Positions 1 to 5,929 of a stretch of DNA of 5,929 nt are shown piece by piece. This DNA comes from Bacteroidales bacterium (lineage in GTDB: Bacteria > Bacteroidota > Bacteroidia > Bacteroidales > UBA3663), in contig JAEDEY010000108.1 of NCBI GenBank assembly GCA_016293065.1, forward strand, positions 1-5,929. The letters are read 5' to 3'. A program made the translations under genes and the position numbers. Numbering within the stretch: position 1 is the stretch's first letter; each line of letters begins with the position of its first letter. The notes below the pieces were generated by a model. That model made no database searches. It saw only the letters and a list, made by a program, of their open reading frames with translations, and was not told the origin of the DNA.

Positions 1-20
1 AAAAACAGGTGAAAACACCT
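1..20 (-). terminator. Small hairpin with T-run, possible weak terminator at the window edge
   Basis: AGGTG (7-11) and CACCT (16-20) are perfect arms around an AAAA loop. On the minus strand the hairpin is followed by GTTTTT, which resembles an intrinsic terminator with a short 5-bp stem. No gene in the window clearly needs it, and the flank is cut off by the edge. It may instead belong to the adjoining repeat cluster. Confidence 0.25.
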
Positions 21-24
21 ACAC

Positions 25-83
25 TTTCCCTTAGTTTCCCTTAGTGCGCATAAGGGAAATGAAGGGAATATGAAGGGAAACAG
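25..83. repeat. Tandem and inverted TTTCCCTTA repeat cluster able to form a long hairpin
   Basis: Two tandem copies of TTTCCCTTAG (25-34, 35-44) face three copies of the opposite orientation: AAGGGAAATG (52-61), AAGGGAATATG (62-72) and AAGGGAAACAG (73-83). The centre is a perfect 9-bp inverted repeat, TTTCCCTTA (35-43) with TAAGGGAAA (51-59), around GTGCGCA, whose TGCGCA is itself palindromic. After a 2-nt internal mismatch, TTCCCTT (26-32) pairs with AAGGGAA (62-68), giving about 16 paired bases. A further copy, AAGGGAAAGGTGT, lies at 146-158. Function is unknown: repetitive extragenic palindrome, protein-binding iterons and mobile-element remnant are all possible. Confidence 0.75.
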
Positions 84-105
84 ACTGTTTTTTCAGTAAA
101 AGCAC

Positions 106-242
106 TTACACACCTTCGCACTTTCGCTGGATGCGAGGGAGAATTAAGGGAAAGGTGTCTTCCTCATCCTCTTCCTCCATCTCCTTATAAGAAGCAGATT
201 CAGGCTATAGTTGTCAAAGTTGTCAAATGCCTTTGTGTTCAT
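106..242 (-). pseudogene. Possible frameshifted remnant of a gene start (tentative)
   Basis: On the minus strand an ATG at 242 opens a 32-codon frame (stop at 144-146) beginning MNTKAFDNFDNYS. A second frame, overlapping it and offset by one base, is open from a stop near 210 to a stop at 106-108, and reads PESASYKEMEEEDEEDTFP and then LILPRIQRKCEGV. Joined at a frameshift they would resemble the start of one soluble protein: a KAFDNFDN opening, an acidic linker, then TFP and LP. From memory this resembles openings of DUF3987/VirE-type primase-helicase proteins of Bacteroidales, but no alignment supports it here. It may be chance: there is no good ribosome site, and the second frame's acidic stretch comes from a purine-rich tract. 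The tandem TTGTCAAAG/TTGTCAAAT at 211-228 is the FDNFDN coding sequence on the other strand. Confidence 0.25.
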
Positions 243-258
243 AAAAGGAGTAACCAAG

Positions 259-295
259 ATAAAAAAGCCAGCCGGAATCAGTTCCCAGCTGGCTT
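259..295 (-). terminator. Rho-independent terminator of the susC-susD-lipoprotein operon
   Basis: The perfect arms AAGCCAGC (265-272) and GCTGGCTT (288-295) enclose a second paired step, GGAA (274-277) with TTCC (282-285), around a TCAG loop. On the minus strand the hairpin is followed by TTTTTT (261-266) and AT. The hairpin begins 25 nt after the lipoprotein stop codon, exactly where an operon terminator is expected. The plus strand also carries a T-rich tail (TTCTTTTT, 294-301), so it could stop transcription arriving from the left as well. Confidence 0.93.
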
Positions 296-319
296 CTTTT
301 TGTCTTAATATTTAATTGA

Positions 320-1078
320 TCAATATACCAGATAGCAAGGCATTACACCAAATGAACCTGCTGATACCTTCCATGTGAAGTTGAATTTTATGTATTCTTC
401 TTCATCAGTTACTACGTATGAGCTTCCTTCGCTTGTTACAAACACAGAACCATATGAAGGATGGATGATGCCTGTTACCCATTGAGAAGCAGGAGCACCT
501 GTTGCATCGCAAATAGAAACAGCCTTGGTTTCTCCATCAATCTGGAAATAGAGGTGAAGACCTTCTTCGTAGAGGCTCTTGATGCGATAGAGATTCAAAG
601 GCTCTGCATATTCTACCTCAACATCCCATTGCTCACCAAAGAAAGCATTGTCAATATAGTTAGCTTTCTTGAATAAAGAATAGACGCTTGGAGTTGTGAA
701 CTGCATCGTTTCACTGAACACAGTTCCATTGAATGAAGAAAAGAACAAACGTCCATAGTACTTGGTGTCATCAGAGAGACCTGAAACTGTTACTGTGCCA
801 GAAGTCTCGAAACTGTCAAATTCATAGAACTTAGCATCTGAGAAGTCCTCCTTAGTTGCGATCTGAAGACCACCAGAAGCGAGACCCTCAATGCTTGAAC
901 AGCTGTATGAAACCTCTGCTGAAGAATAAGTCAGTGCCTTAAGCGAACTCATCTGGACAGTAGGGAGAGCAACCTCATACATTGAGTCAATGTCTTCCTT
1001 GTCATCGATCAAATCGTTACAAGAGGTAGCTGCAAATGCCAGTGCAATGACTGGAAAATATTTGAAAATTGATTTCAT
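320..1078 (-). CDS. SusD-adjacent surface lipoprotein, Fn3-like N-terminal half (SusE/SusF-position protein)
   Basis: A predicted lipoprotein of 252 residues. The signal peptide MKSIFKYFPVIALAFAATSC ends with the lipobox cysteine at 20, and NDLIDDKEDID follows, an acidic stretch suggesting export to the outer surface. Residues about 38-130 look like a fibronectin type III-like beta-sandwich: alternating hydrophobic strands, then the typical ending GLSDDTKYYGRLFFSSFNG and FSETMQFTTP. Residues about 131-252 form a separate beta-rich domain with FFGEQWDVEVEYAEP, LNLYRIKSLYEEGLHLYFQI and a closing KFNFTWKVSAGSFG; aromatic residues are frequent. I recognise this architecture as common among lipoproteins encoded after SusD in Bacteroidales, but cannot assign a named family or catalytic residues. 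The gene starts 20 nt after the SusD stop and is the last before the terminator. By position the likely role is ligand binding at the cell surface with SusC/SusD; this is inference. It is much shorter than starch SusE/SusF, and homology to them is not shown. Confidence 0.9.
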   Translation of the reverse strand: MKSIFKYFPVIALAFAATSCNDLIDDKEDIDSMYEVALPTVQMSSLKALTYSSAEVSYSCSSIEGLASGGLQIATKEDFSDAKFYEFDSFETSGTVTVSGLSDDTKYYGRLFFSSFNGTVFSETMQFTTPSVYSLFKKANYIDNAFFGEQWDVEVEYAEPLNLYRIKSLYEEGLHLYFQIDGETKAVSICDATGAPASQWVTGIIHPSYGSVFVTSEGSSYVVTDEEEYIKFNFTWKVSAGSFGVMPCYLVY

Positions 1079-1098
1079 ATTGTCAAATCCATTTAAGA

Positions 1099-2604
1099 TT
1101 ATTCATTCTGCTCATCTTCAGAGATATGAGAGTTCTCCTGCATCTCTGACATAGGAATCTGATATACCCAACGCTTGTCCTGTGCAGGAACCTGAATGAG
1201 GTGTCCTGGGAGGTGGTTTGAGCCTTCATACTTACGATCTACGCCCTTGTTGTTACGGATGAGGTCGAAGCGTACGAAACCTTCGCCCCAAAGCTCTATA
1301 CGACGCTGAAGAAGAACATCTTCAACAGAAGCTGTTGAGTGGAGCTTTGACCAAGATGGCTGACGGCTGTTCATAAGGACAGACAGCACTTCAGCAGCCT
1401 TAGCCTCCTGACCCATGCGAGCGTAGGCCTCTGCCTCGATAAGAACCATCTCTGGAGCACGCATATACATGTAATCCTCTGACCAGTCCTTCTCATGACC
1501 GAACTTGCGTGCTGCATAAGGCAACTTTCCACCAGGCTGGCTTGCTGTAGCATCACCTTCTGGACCATTGAACCAAGCACGACGGGTATCATCAGCTGGG
1601 ATCATGCTGTAGAGACGTGCATCGATGAGGTTTGTGTTATACTGGATACCAGAGTAACCTGGAGCCTCATTTGAGATGTGTGAATAGAAAGAAGCATAAG
1701 TTGTCTGAGTCTCTGTGTCGTGGTTGAAGCCCCACATCCAGTCAGCATCAGAAACGGTAATCAAGCTACCTTTCTTGGCTGTGCCCATTGAATAGCCTGC
1801 ACGAGCCTTGTTGGCAGCCTGTGCAGCCTCGTTCCACTTGCTTGAAATCAGATAGTAACGAGCAAGGAGACCAGAAGCAACCTGATAGTCGATACTGTTT
1901 TTGTCAGATGATTCGCGAGTGTAACCAGACTCTTCAAGATTCTCGACAGCACCGCGGAGGTCCTGCTCAATCTGACTCATGATGAGACCAATGGTGTTAC
2001 GTCCCTTGAGATTCTCAAGTTCCTCTTCTGTATAATGTGAGCCATCAGACTTCACATCAGAAGCTGTAAGCATGAGAGGGACAGCTGGCTTTTCAGATGC
2101 TATTGAGCCATCTGCATTGAATGGGTTCTGGTAGATCAATGCGAGATAATAGTATGCACATGCACGAACAGAAAGAGCCTGTCCTACGAGCGCATTGCCA
2201 GTCTCTGATGTATAATCAGGATAGAGCTTGATGATGTCGTTGGCCATAGAAATCATCGAATAGAGGATCTTCCATGTAGAACCAGTGCGACGATAGTTGT
2301 ATTCACGATTATCAAAATCGTAGTCAAAAACAAACCAAGAGTCTGCACCCATAGCGATATCTTCACCCATCATATCTGAAGCATGAAGGATTGACATGAG
2401 ACCAAAATCATCATGGGTTGACTGAACTGCAACCATCTGTGACCAGATAGCGTTCATGAACACAGAAGGCTTGTCGGCTGCAACGCCAACCGCTGTCTCC
2501 TTGTCGAGATTTGATGTATATTCGACATCCATGAAGTCATCGCCACAAGAAGCAAGACCCATTACAGAGATAAGACCTGCTGCAAAATATTTAGCGAATT
2601 TCAT
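1099..2604 (-). CDS. SusD-like nutrient-binding outer-membrane lipoprotein (RagB/SusD family)
   Basis: Surface lipoprotein that caps the SusC barrel and captures the ligand before import. I choose the ATG at 2604, giving 501 residues. An in-frame TTG at 2613 would add only three residues and overlaps the likely weak ribosome site GGAAAAT. From the ATG, a short signal peptide (MKFAKYFAAGLISVMGLASC) ends in a lipobox with cysteine 20. GDD follows, acidic residues of the kind seen in Bacteroidetes surface-export signals. The N-terminal part is helical and TPR-like, including the family-typical segment HDDFGLMSILHASDMMGED and later ACAYYYLALIYQNPF. The C-terminal RagB/SusD region has YMRAPEMVLIEAEAYARMG (about 379-398), RRIELWGEGFVRFDLIRNNKG (about 434-454) and YQIPMSEMQENSHIS near the end. 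Length is typical and nothing is truncated. It begins 30 nt after the SusC stop, so it is almost certainly co-transcribed. Substrate unknown. Confidence 0.96.
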   Translation of the reverse strand: MKFAKYFAAGLISVMGLASCGDDFMDVEYTSNLDKETAVGVAADKPSVFMNAIWSQMVAVQSTHDDFGLMSILHASDMMGEDIAMGADSWFVFDYDFDNREYNYRRTGSTWKILYSMISMANDIIKLYPDYTSETGNALVGQALSVRACAYYYLALIYQNPFNADGSIASEKPAVPLMLTASDVKSDGSHYTEEELENLKGRNTIGLIMSQIEQDLRGAVENLEESGYTRESSDKNSIDYQVASGLLARYYLISSKWNEAAQAANKARAGYSMGTAKKGSLITVSDADWMWGFNHDTETQTTYASFYSHISNEAPGYSGIQYNTNLIDARLYSMIPADDTRRAWFNGPEGDATASQPGGKLPYAARKFGHEKDWSEDYMYMRAPEMVLIEAEAYARMGQEAKAAEVLSVLMNSRQPSWSKLHSTASVEDVLLQRRIELWGEGFVRFDLIRNNKGVDRKYEGSNHLPGHLIQVPAQDKRWVYQIPMSEMQENSHISEDEQNE

Positions 2605-2634
2605 ATTTTCCAATATTAAAAGATTCTTGAATTG

Positions 2635-5600
2635 TTAGAAGCTCAAGCTTACACCGAATGAGTATGAAGAAAGAGCAGAGTAGATATAGCCAGTCGCACC
2701 AGAGAAACTTTGACGTGGGTCAAGACCCTTGCGAGCACTGTGCATCCAAATGTTGTCGCCCACGAGATAGAAACGCAGGTTGTCGATGTTTGCACGGCTT
2801 GTGAGCTTCTTTGGCAATGTATATCCGAGGGTGATGTTGCGAAGGCTGAAATAAGAAGCCTTGGTTAGGAACCAGTCACCATCGATGTTGTAACCGCTCT
2901 GTGAAGAAAGCTTGAGTGCAGGGATGTCAGTATCACGGTGTGTTGGAGTCCAACGGTTGAACATGTCACGGTGGAAGTTCTGACCCTGGCTGCCTGAAGT
3001 CATCAACATCTTGTAGAAGCTGTCATATACATAACCACCGAACTGGAACGCAGTCTGAATAGAGAGGTCGAAACCGAATGCATTGACTGTAGTGCCAAGA
3101 CCTCCTATGAAGTCTGGAATTGCAGACTTGCCTGTCTCGCGGAGACACTTGGCAGTAGGTATGCTCACGAGGTTGACAACTTCATTGCCATTCTCATCCT
3201 TGCTATACTCACGGAATTGTGATTCACCTGTCTCAGGATTAACTCCCGCATAGTCATAGAGATACCAGTCATAAAGTGAGCCTCCGAGCTTACGCCAGTA
3301 GCTGCCTGCCTGATAACCATCAGGGAACTCTGAAGCTGGCTTAGAGTCTGGCAGACGAGTAAGCTCATTCTTATAATGAGTACCATTCATGTTGATGGTC
3401 CATGTGAGATTGCGAGACTTGTAGATGTCGGCAGAGAGATCGAACTCAATACCTGTATTCTTCATATCCATCTCGTTGCGCCAGATGTAGCTAGGAGCAC
3501 CCTCAGATACAGGGATAGGACTCTGATAGAGCATGTCCTTTGTCTCCTTGATGAAGAAATCAGCATTGAAGCGGATGCGACCGAGGAAGTCAGATTCAAA
3601 TCCTACGTTGAAGTTGTTAGACTTTTCCCAAGTAAGATCTGGGTTTCCACGGAGGACACGAACAAACGCAGCCTCACCTCCTACGCGCTGAACCGCATAG
3701 AGATCCTCGTAAGCCTTGGTAAGACCGATGTTCTCGTTACCCTGAGTACCATAGCTTGCCTTGATCTTGAGAGCCTCGATCCATTCGATTGACTTCATGA
3801 ACTCTTCCTGATCGAGACGCCAAGAAGCACCTAGAGCCCAGAAAGTACCCCAGCGGTTATCCTTATGGAAACGAGATGAAGCATCACGACGGAGACTTGC
3901 AGTGAAGTAGTACTTGTCGCTGTAGTTATAGTCAACCTTGCCGAAGAACGACTCGATAGCATGCTCTGTAGTATAGCTGTCCAAGCCCTGATATACAGTG
4001 GCATTTGAGAAGTCGTGGTTGTTAGGGTCGGCAAAGTTTGTCATGTGTCCATACATGTACTCGTAGTGGCTCTGGTTTGTCTCATGACCTACCAACGCAT
4101 AGATGTTGTGACCTGAGATTTCCTTTGTATAGCTGAGCAACTGGTTGGCATTGAGCACACCATTTCGAGTTGAATATTTGTAGAGACGACCACCAACGTT
4201 TGCTGCATCGCCACCGTTTGGAGTAGCAAAGTTGTTCTGACGAGTATTGAAGAGGTCGTAAGCTACATTGGCTGTGAAGCGGAAGCCCTTGTACTCAGCA
4301 TCAAAATATCCGCGAGCACTAAGGTTATCGGTCTTCACCTCATTATCGTTGACCTTTGCAACTGCAAATGGGTTCTGCTCAGCTGCATATGGACGTGCAT
4401 TCTCTGTACCATAGTCATAAAGAACCTCGCCATTGTCATTGTACATCTTGTTGCCATCCTCATCGTAGCGATAAATTGGATAGATAGGGGCAATCTGTTG
4501 TGAGAACATGAAGATGTTAGAGTAGTTAGCATCTGTATCACCAAACTCATTGCGTTTAGTGTTGGTATATGCAACGTTTGCTCCAACCTTAATATTCTTG
4601 TTGATGTTCTGGTCAACCTTTACACGTGCAGCAAGACGGTCGAATCCTGAACCTACGACATAACCGCCATCCTTCAAATAGCTGAAAGAAGCATATGCGC
4701 GAGTCATCTCATTACCGCCGCTTACGTTGAAGTTGTATTCCTGACGGAGTTCGCTGTCAAATGGATCCTTGCTCCAGTTGTCGTTCCACTTCTTAGAAGC
4801 ATTGCGAGCAGCCTCTGTGAGGTGACCTGTCTGAGGATCAATGATATTGTTGTCGGCAACACCCTTGAAGATGTTGTACTTCAAACCACCAGTGATGATG
4901 TTCTGTGCAGCATAGTTAGATGCGTCATAGTAGCTCCAGTTGTCCGAAACCAGCTGATTGCGGAATGCTTCATAATACATCTCATAGTACTCACCAGCAT
5001 CGCTGATCACATCGTATGGCTGAACGCCACGTGTGTTGAAACCGAAACGAGCATCGAAATTGATCTTAGCCTTCTCTGCCTTGCTTCCCTTAGTAGTGAT
5101 GATGATTACACCGTTAGAACCACGTGCACCATACATAGAGTTGGCAGCAGCATCCTTCAAGATGGTCATTGACTCGATATCCTGAGTTGGAATAGAGTTC
5201 AATGAACCTTCATAAGCCACACCATCGAGGACGATAAGTGGAGACTGGCTTGAAGAAATGGAACCAAGACCACGGATGATGATGCTTGCAGAGCTACCAG
5301 GAGAACCGTTGCTTGAAGAAATCTGAACGCCTGCTACCGCACCTTCCAATGACTTTGAGAGGTTGGAAACCTGCATCTTTTGAAGGTTCTGAGCCTTGAT
5401 AGTAGATGCAGCACCAGTAAAGCTTGACTTCTTCTGAGTACCATATGCTACGACCATGACCTCATCGAGGACCTCGTCGGTTGCATTAAGCACGATTTCC
5501 ATCTTGCGGTTCAAAATGTTAGCTACGACAGATTCCATACCTACGAAAGAAACTGTCAAAGTCTTAGCATCGTCCGCTACTTTGAGCGAGAAGTTACCAT

Positions 5601-5769
5601 CAATGTCTGTAACTGTACCAGTAGTAGTACCAGTAACGACTACAGATGCGCCGATGATAGGCTCCCCGTCTTCACCTGACAAGACAACACCCTGTACGGT
5701 CTTTGTCTGTGCCATCATCATCGTTACGCCCAAGAACAGGCATACGATAACTGAAAGGAGTTTTTTCAT
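2635..5769 (-). CDS. SusC-like TonB-dependent outer-membrane transporter (SusC/RagA family)
   Basis: Outer-membrane beta-barrel that imports a ligand, usually an oligosaccharide, handed over by its SusD partner, using TonB-ExbBD energy. The 1044 residues are normal length for the family. Seen in order: a type I signal peptide at about 1-20 ending MMMA before QTK; a carboxypeptidase-regulatory-like beta-sandwich at about 24-95 (VQGVVLSGEDGEPIIGASV, then TVTDIDGNFSL); a TonB-box-like segment LDEVMVVAYGTQKK at about 101-114; a plug at about 115-230 with the SusC signature LIVLDGV, then DIESMTILKDAAANSMYGA and GVIIITTKG at 178-228; and a barrel to the C terminus with SYFSLRNITLGYTLP (972-986), LRFYLVGDNIW (998-1008), GLDPR and a terminal phenylalanine. 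There is no STN domain, so direct anti-sigma signalling is not predicted. The ATG is the only sensible start because it begins the signal peptide, although its upstream sequence is AT-rich with no clear Shine-Dalgarno. First gene of the operon; the substrate cannot be read from the sequence. The family call is very secure. Confidence 0.97.
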   Translation of the reverse strand: MKKLLSVIVCLFLGVTMMMAQTKTVQGVVLSGEDGEPIIGASVVVTGTTTGTVTDIDGNFSLKVADDAKTLTVSFVGMESVVANILNRKMEIVLNATDEVLDEVMVVAYGTQKKSSFTGAASTIKAQNLQKMQVSNLSKSLEGAVAGVQISSSNGSPGSSASIIIRGLGSISSSQSPLIVLDGVAYEGSLNSIPTQDIESMTILKDAAANSMYGARGSNGVIIITTKGSKAEKAKINFDARFGFNTRGVQPYDVISDAGEYYEMYYEAFRNQLVSDNWSYYDASNYAAQNIITGGLKYNIFKGVADNNIIDPQTGHLTEAARNASKKWNDNWSKDPFDSELRQEYNFNVSGGNEMTRAYASFSYLKDGGYVVGSGFDRLAARVKVDQNINKNIKVGANVAYTNTKRNEFGDTDANYSNIFMFSQQIAPIYPIYRYDEDGNKMYNDNGEVLYDYGTENARPYAAEQNPFAVAKVNDNEVKTDNLSARGYFDAEYKGFRFTANVAYDLFNTRQNNFATPNGGDAANVGGRLYKYSTRNGVLNANQLLSYTKEISGHNIYALVGHETNQSHYEYMYGHMTNFADPNNHDFSNATVYQGLDSYTTEHAIESFFGKVDYNYSDKYYFTASLRRDASSRFHKDNRWGTFWALGASWRLDQEEFMKSIEWIEALKIKASYGTQGNENIGLTKAYEDLYAVQRVGGEAAFVRVLRGNPDLTWEKSNNFNVGFESDFLGRIRFNADFFIKETKDMLYQSPIPVSEGAPSYIWRNEMDMKNTGIEFDLSADIYKSRNLTWTINMNGTHYKNELTRLPDSKPASEFPDGYQAGSYWRKLGGSLYDWYLYDYAGVNPETGESQFREYSKDENGNEVVNLVSIPTAKCLRETGKSAIPDFIGGLGTTVNAFGFDLSIQTAFQFGGYVYDSFYKMLMTSGSQGQNFHRDMFNRWTPTHRDTDIPALKLSSQSGYNIDGDWFLTKASYFSLRNITLGYTLPKKLTSRANIDNLRFYLVGDNIWMHSARKGLDPRQSFSGATGYIYSALSSYSFGVSLSF

Positions 5770-5914
5770 ACTTGTTACTTTTGATTAAAAATTGAATATA
5801 TATACACTACCTTATATAATTTTCATGTAAATACCATTCACATATTTATAAAAGGAATAATGGAGAAACGAAGGATACAACCCCAAGAATACATACCACC
5901 TTTTATAATTTTTG
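5770..5914 (-). promoter_or_regulatory. AT-rich 5' untranslated leader of the operon with a long-range inverted repeat
   Basis: No gene is visible between the predicted start of transcription and the SusC ATG. The leader contains a perfect 10-bp inverted repeat: minus-strand TTATAAAAGG (5908-5899) near the predicted 5' end and CCTTTTATAA (5855-5846), separated by 43 nt. The downstream half is very AT-rich (TATATATA near 5797-5804), and the bases just before the start codon, AATCAAAAGTAACAAGT, lack a Shine-Dalgarno, as is usual in Bacteroidetes. The repeat could be an RNA stem at the 5' end or a DNA operator; the sequence does not decide. Confidence 0.5.
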
Positions 5915-5918
5915 TCGG

Positions 5919-5926
5919 CAAAGGTA
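5919..5926 (-). promoter_or_regulatory. Bacteroidetes-type -7 promoter element for the operon
   Basis: Read on the minus strand, 5926 to 5919 is TACCTTTG, an exact match to the Bacteroidetes sigma(ABfr) -7 consensus TAnnTTTG. The partner -33 TTTG element would lie beyond the right edge of the window and cannot be checked. Transcription would begin near 5911-5914, leaving a leader of about 140 nt before the SusC ATG. No equally good -7 element was found closer to the gene. The match is seen directly; promoter activity is inferred. Confidence 0.6.
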
Positions 5927-5929
5927 GTA

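Noticed and set aside
84..97. ACTG-TTTTTT-CAGT mini-hairpin
   Set aside because: The 4-bp stem is too short and AT-rich to assign a role.
151..190. Pyrimidine-rich CTTCCTC tract as a CRISPR or simple-repeat array
   Set aside because: The repeats are irregular, with no constant unit and spacer; it is just a short polypyrimidine stretch.
211..228. Tandem TTGTCAAAG/TTGTCAAAT as an operator or iteron pair
   Set aside because: Only two 9-bp copies; they lie beyond the operon terminator with no promoter next to them. Coding for FDNFDN on the minus strand is at least as good an explanation.
461..676. 71-codon plus-strand open frame opposite the third lipoprotein
   Set aside because: It is antisense to a lipoprotein with an intact signal peptide and domain pattern, and nothing suggests it is translated.
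3376..3792. 138-codon open frame on the plus strand inside the SusC gene
   Set aside because: It lies antisense within a clear, full-length SusC coding region, has no recognisable motif, and is best explained as a shadow of the real frame.
4822..5172. 116-codon plus-strand open frame opposite the SusC plug region
   Set aside because: Antisense to the strongly conserved plug coding sequence; it has no start context and no domain-like pattern of its own.
5615..5635. Direct repeat of GTACCAGTA separated by GTA
   Set aside because: It encodes the Thr/Gly/Val-rich loop at residues about 45-52 of SusC, a low-complexity stretch common in this family's first domain.

Overview
This window reads as a Bacteroidales chromosome fragment. 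The signs are a SusC/SusD outer-membrane pair, two lipoproteins whose cysteine is followed by acidic residues, an exact Bacteroidetes-type -7 promoter element (TAnnTTTG), AT-rich translation starts with little Shine-Dalgarno sequence, and moderate G+C. A Prevotella/Segatella-like member is my best guess, but the genus cannot be proved from this sequence alone.

Layout: all confident genes are on the minus strand, so the biology runs from the right edge to the left. At 5919-5926 there is a promoter -7 element, followed by an AT-rich untranslated leader of about 140 nt that contains a perfect 10-bp inverted repeat. Then come a SusC-like TonB-dependent transporter (2635-5769), a SusD-like surface lipoprotein (1099-2604, with the start corrected from an upstream TTG to ATG), and a 252-residue lipoprotein (320-1078). 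The gaps between genes are 30 and 20 nt, which indicates one transcript. A strong intrinsic terminator at 259-295 closes it.

How the genes work together: SusD forms the lid over the SusC barrel and captures an extracellular ligand, usually a glycan oligosaccharide. SusC imports it using TonB energy. The third lipoprotein sits where SusE/SusF or another surface glycan-binding protein is usually encoded, and it probably helps bind substrate at the cell surface. No glycoside hydrolase, lyase, peptidase or regulator lies inside the transcript, so the substrate cannot be named. SusC lacks an N-terminal STN signalling domain, so direct FecR/ECF-sigma transduction through this transporter is not expected.

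Downstream of the terminator, 1-258 holds no convincing intact gene. It has an unusual cluster of direct and inverted TTTCCCTTA repeats that can fold into a long hairpin, a small hairpin with a T-run at the left edge, and a possible frameshifted remnant of a minus-strand gene start. This is the least explained part of the window. The rest is a conventional Sus-like locus, and I see no clear evidence of a new system.
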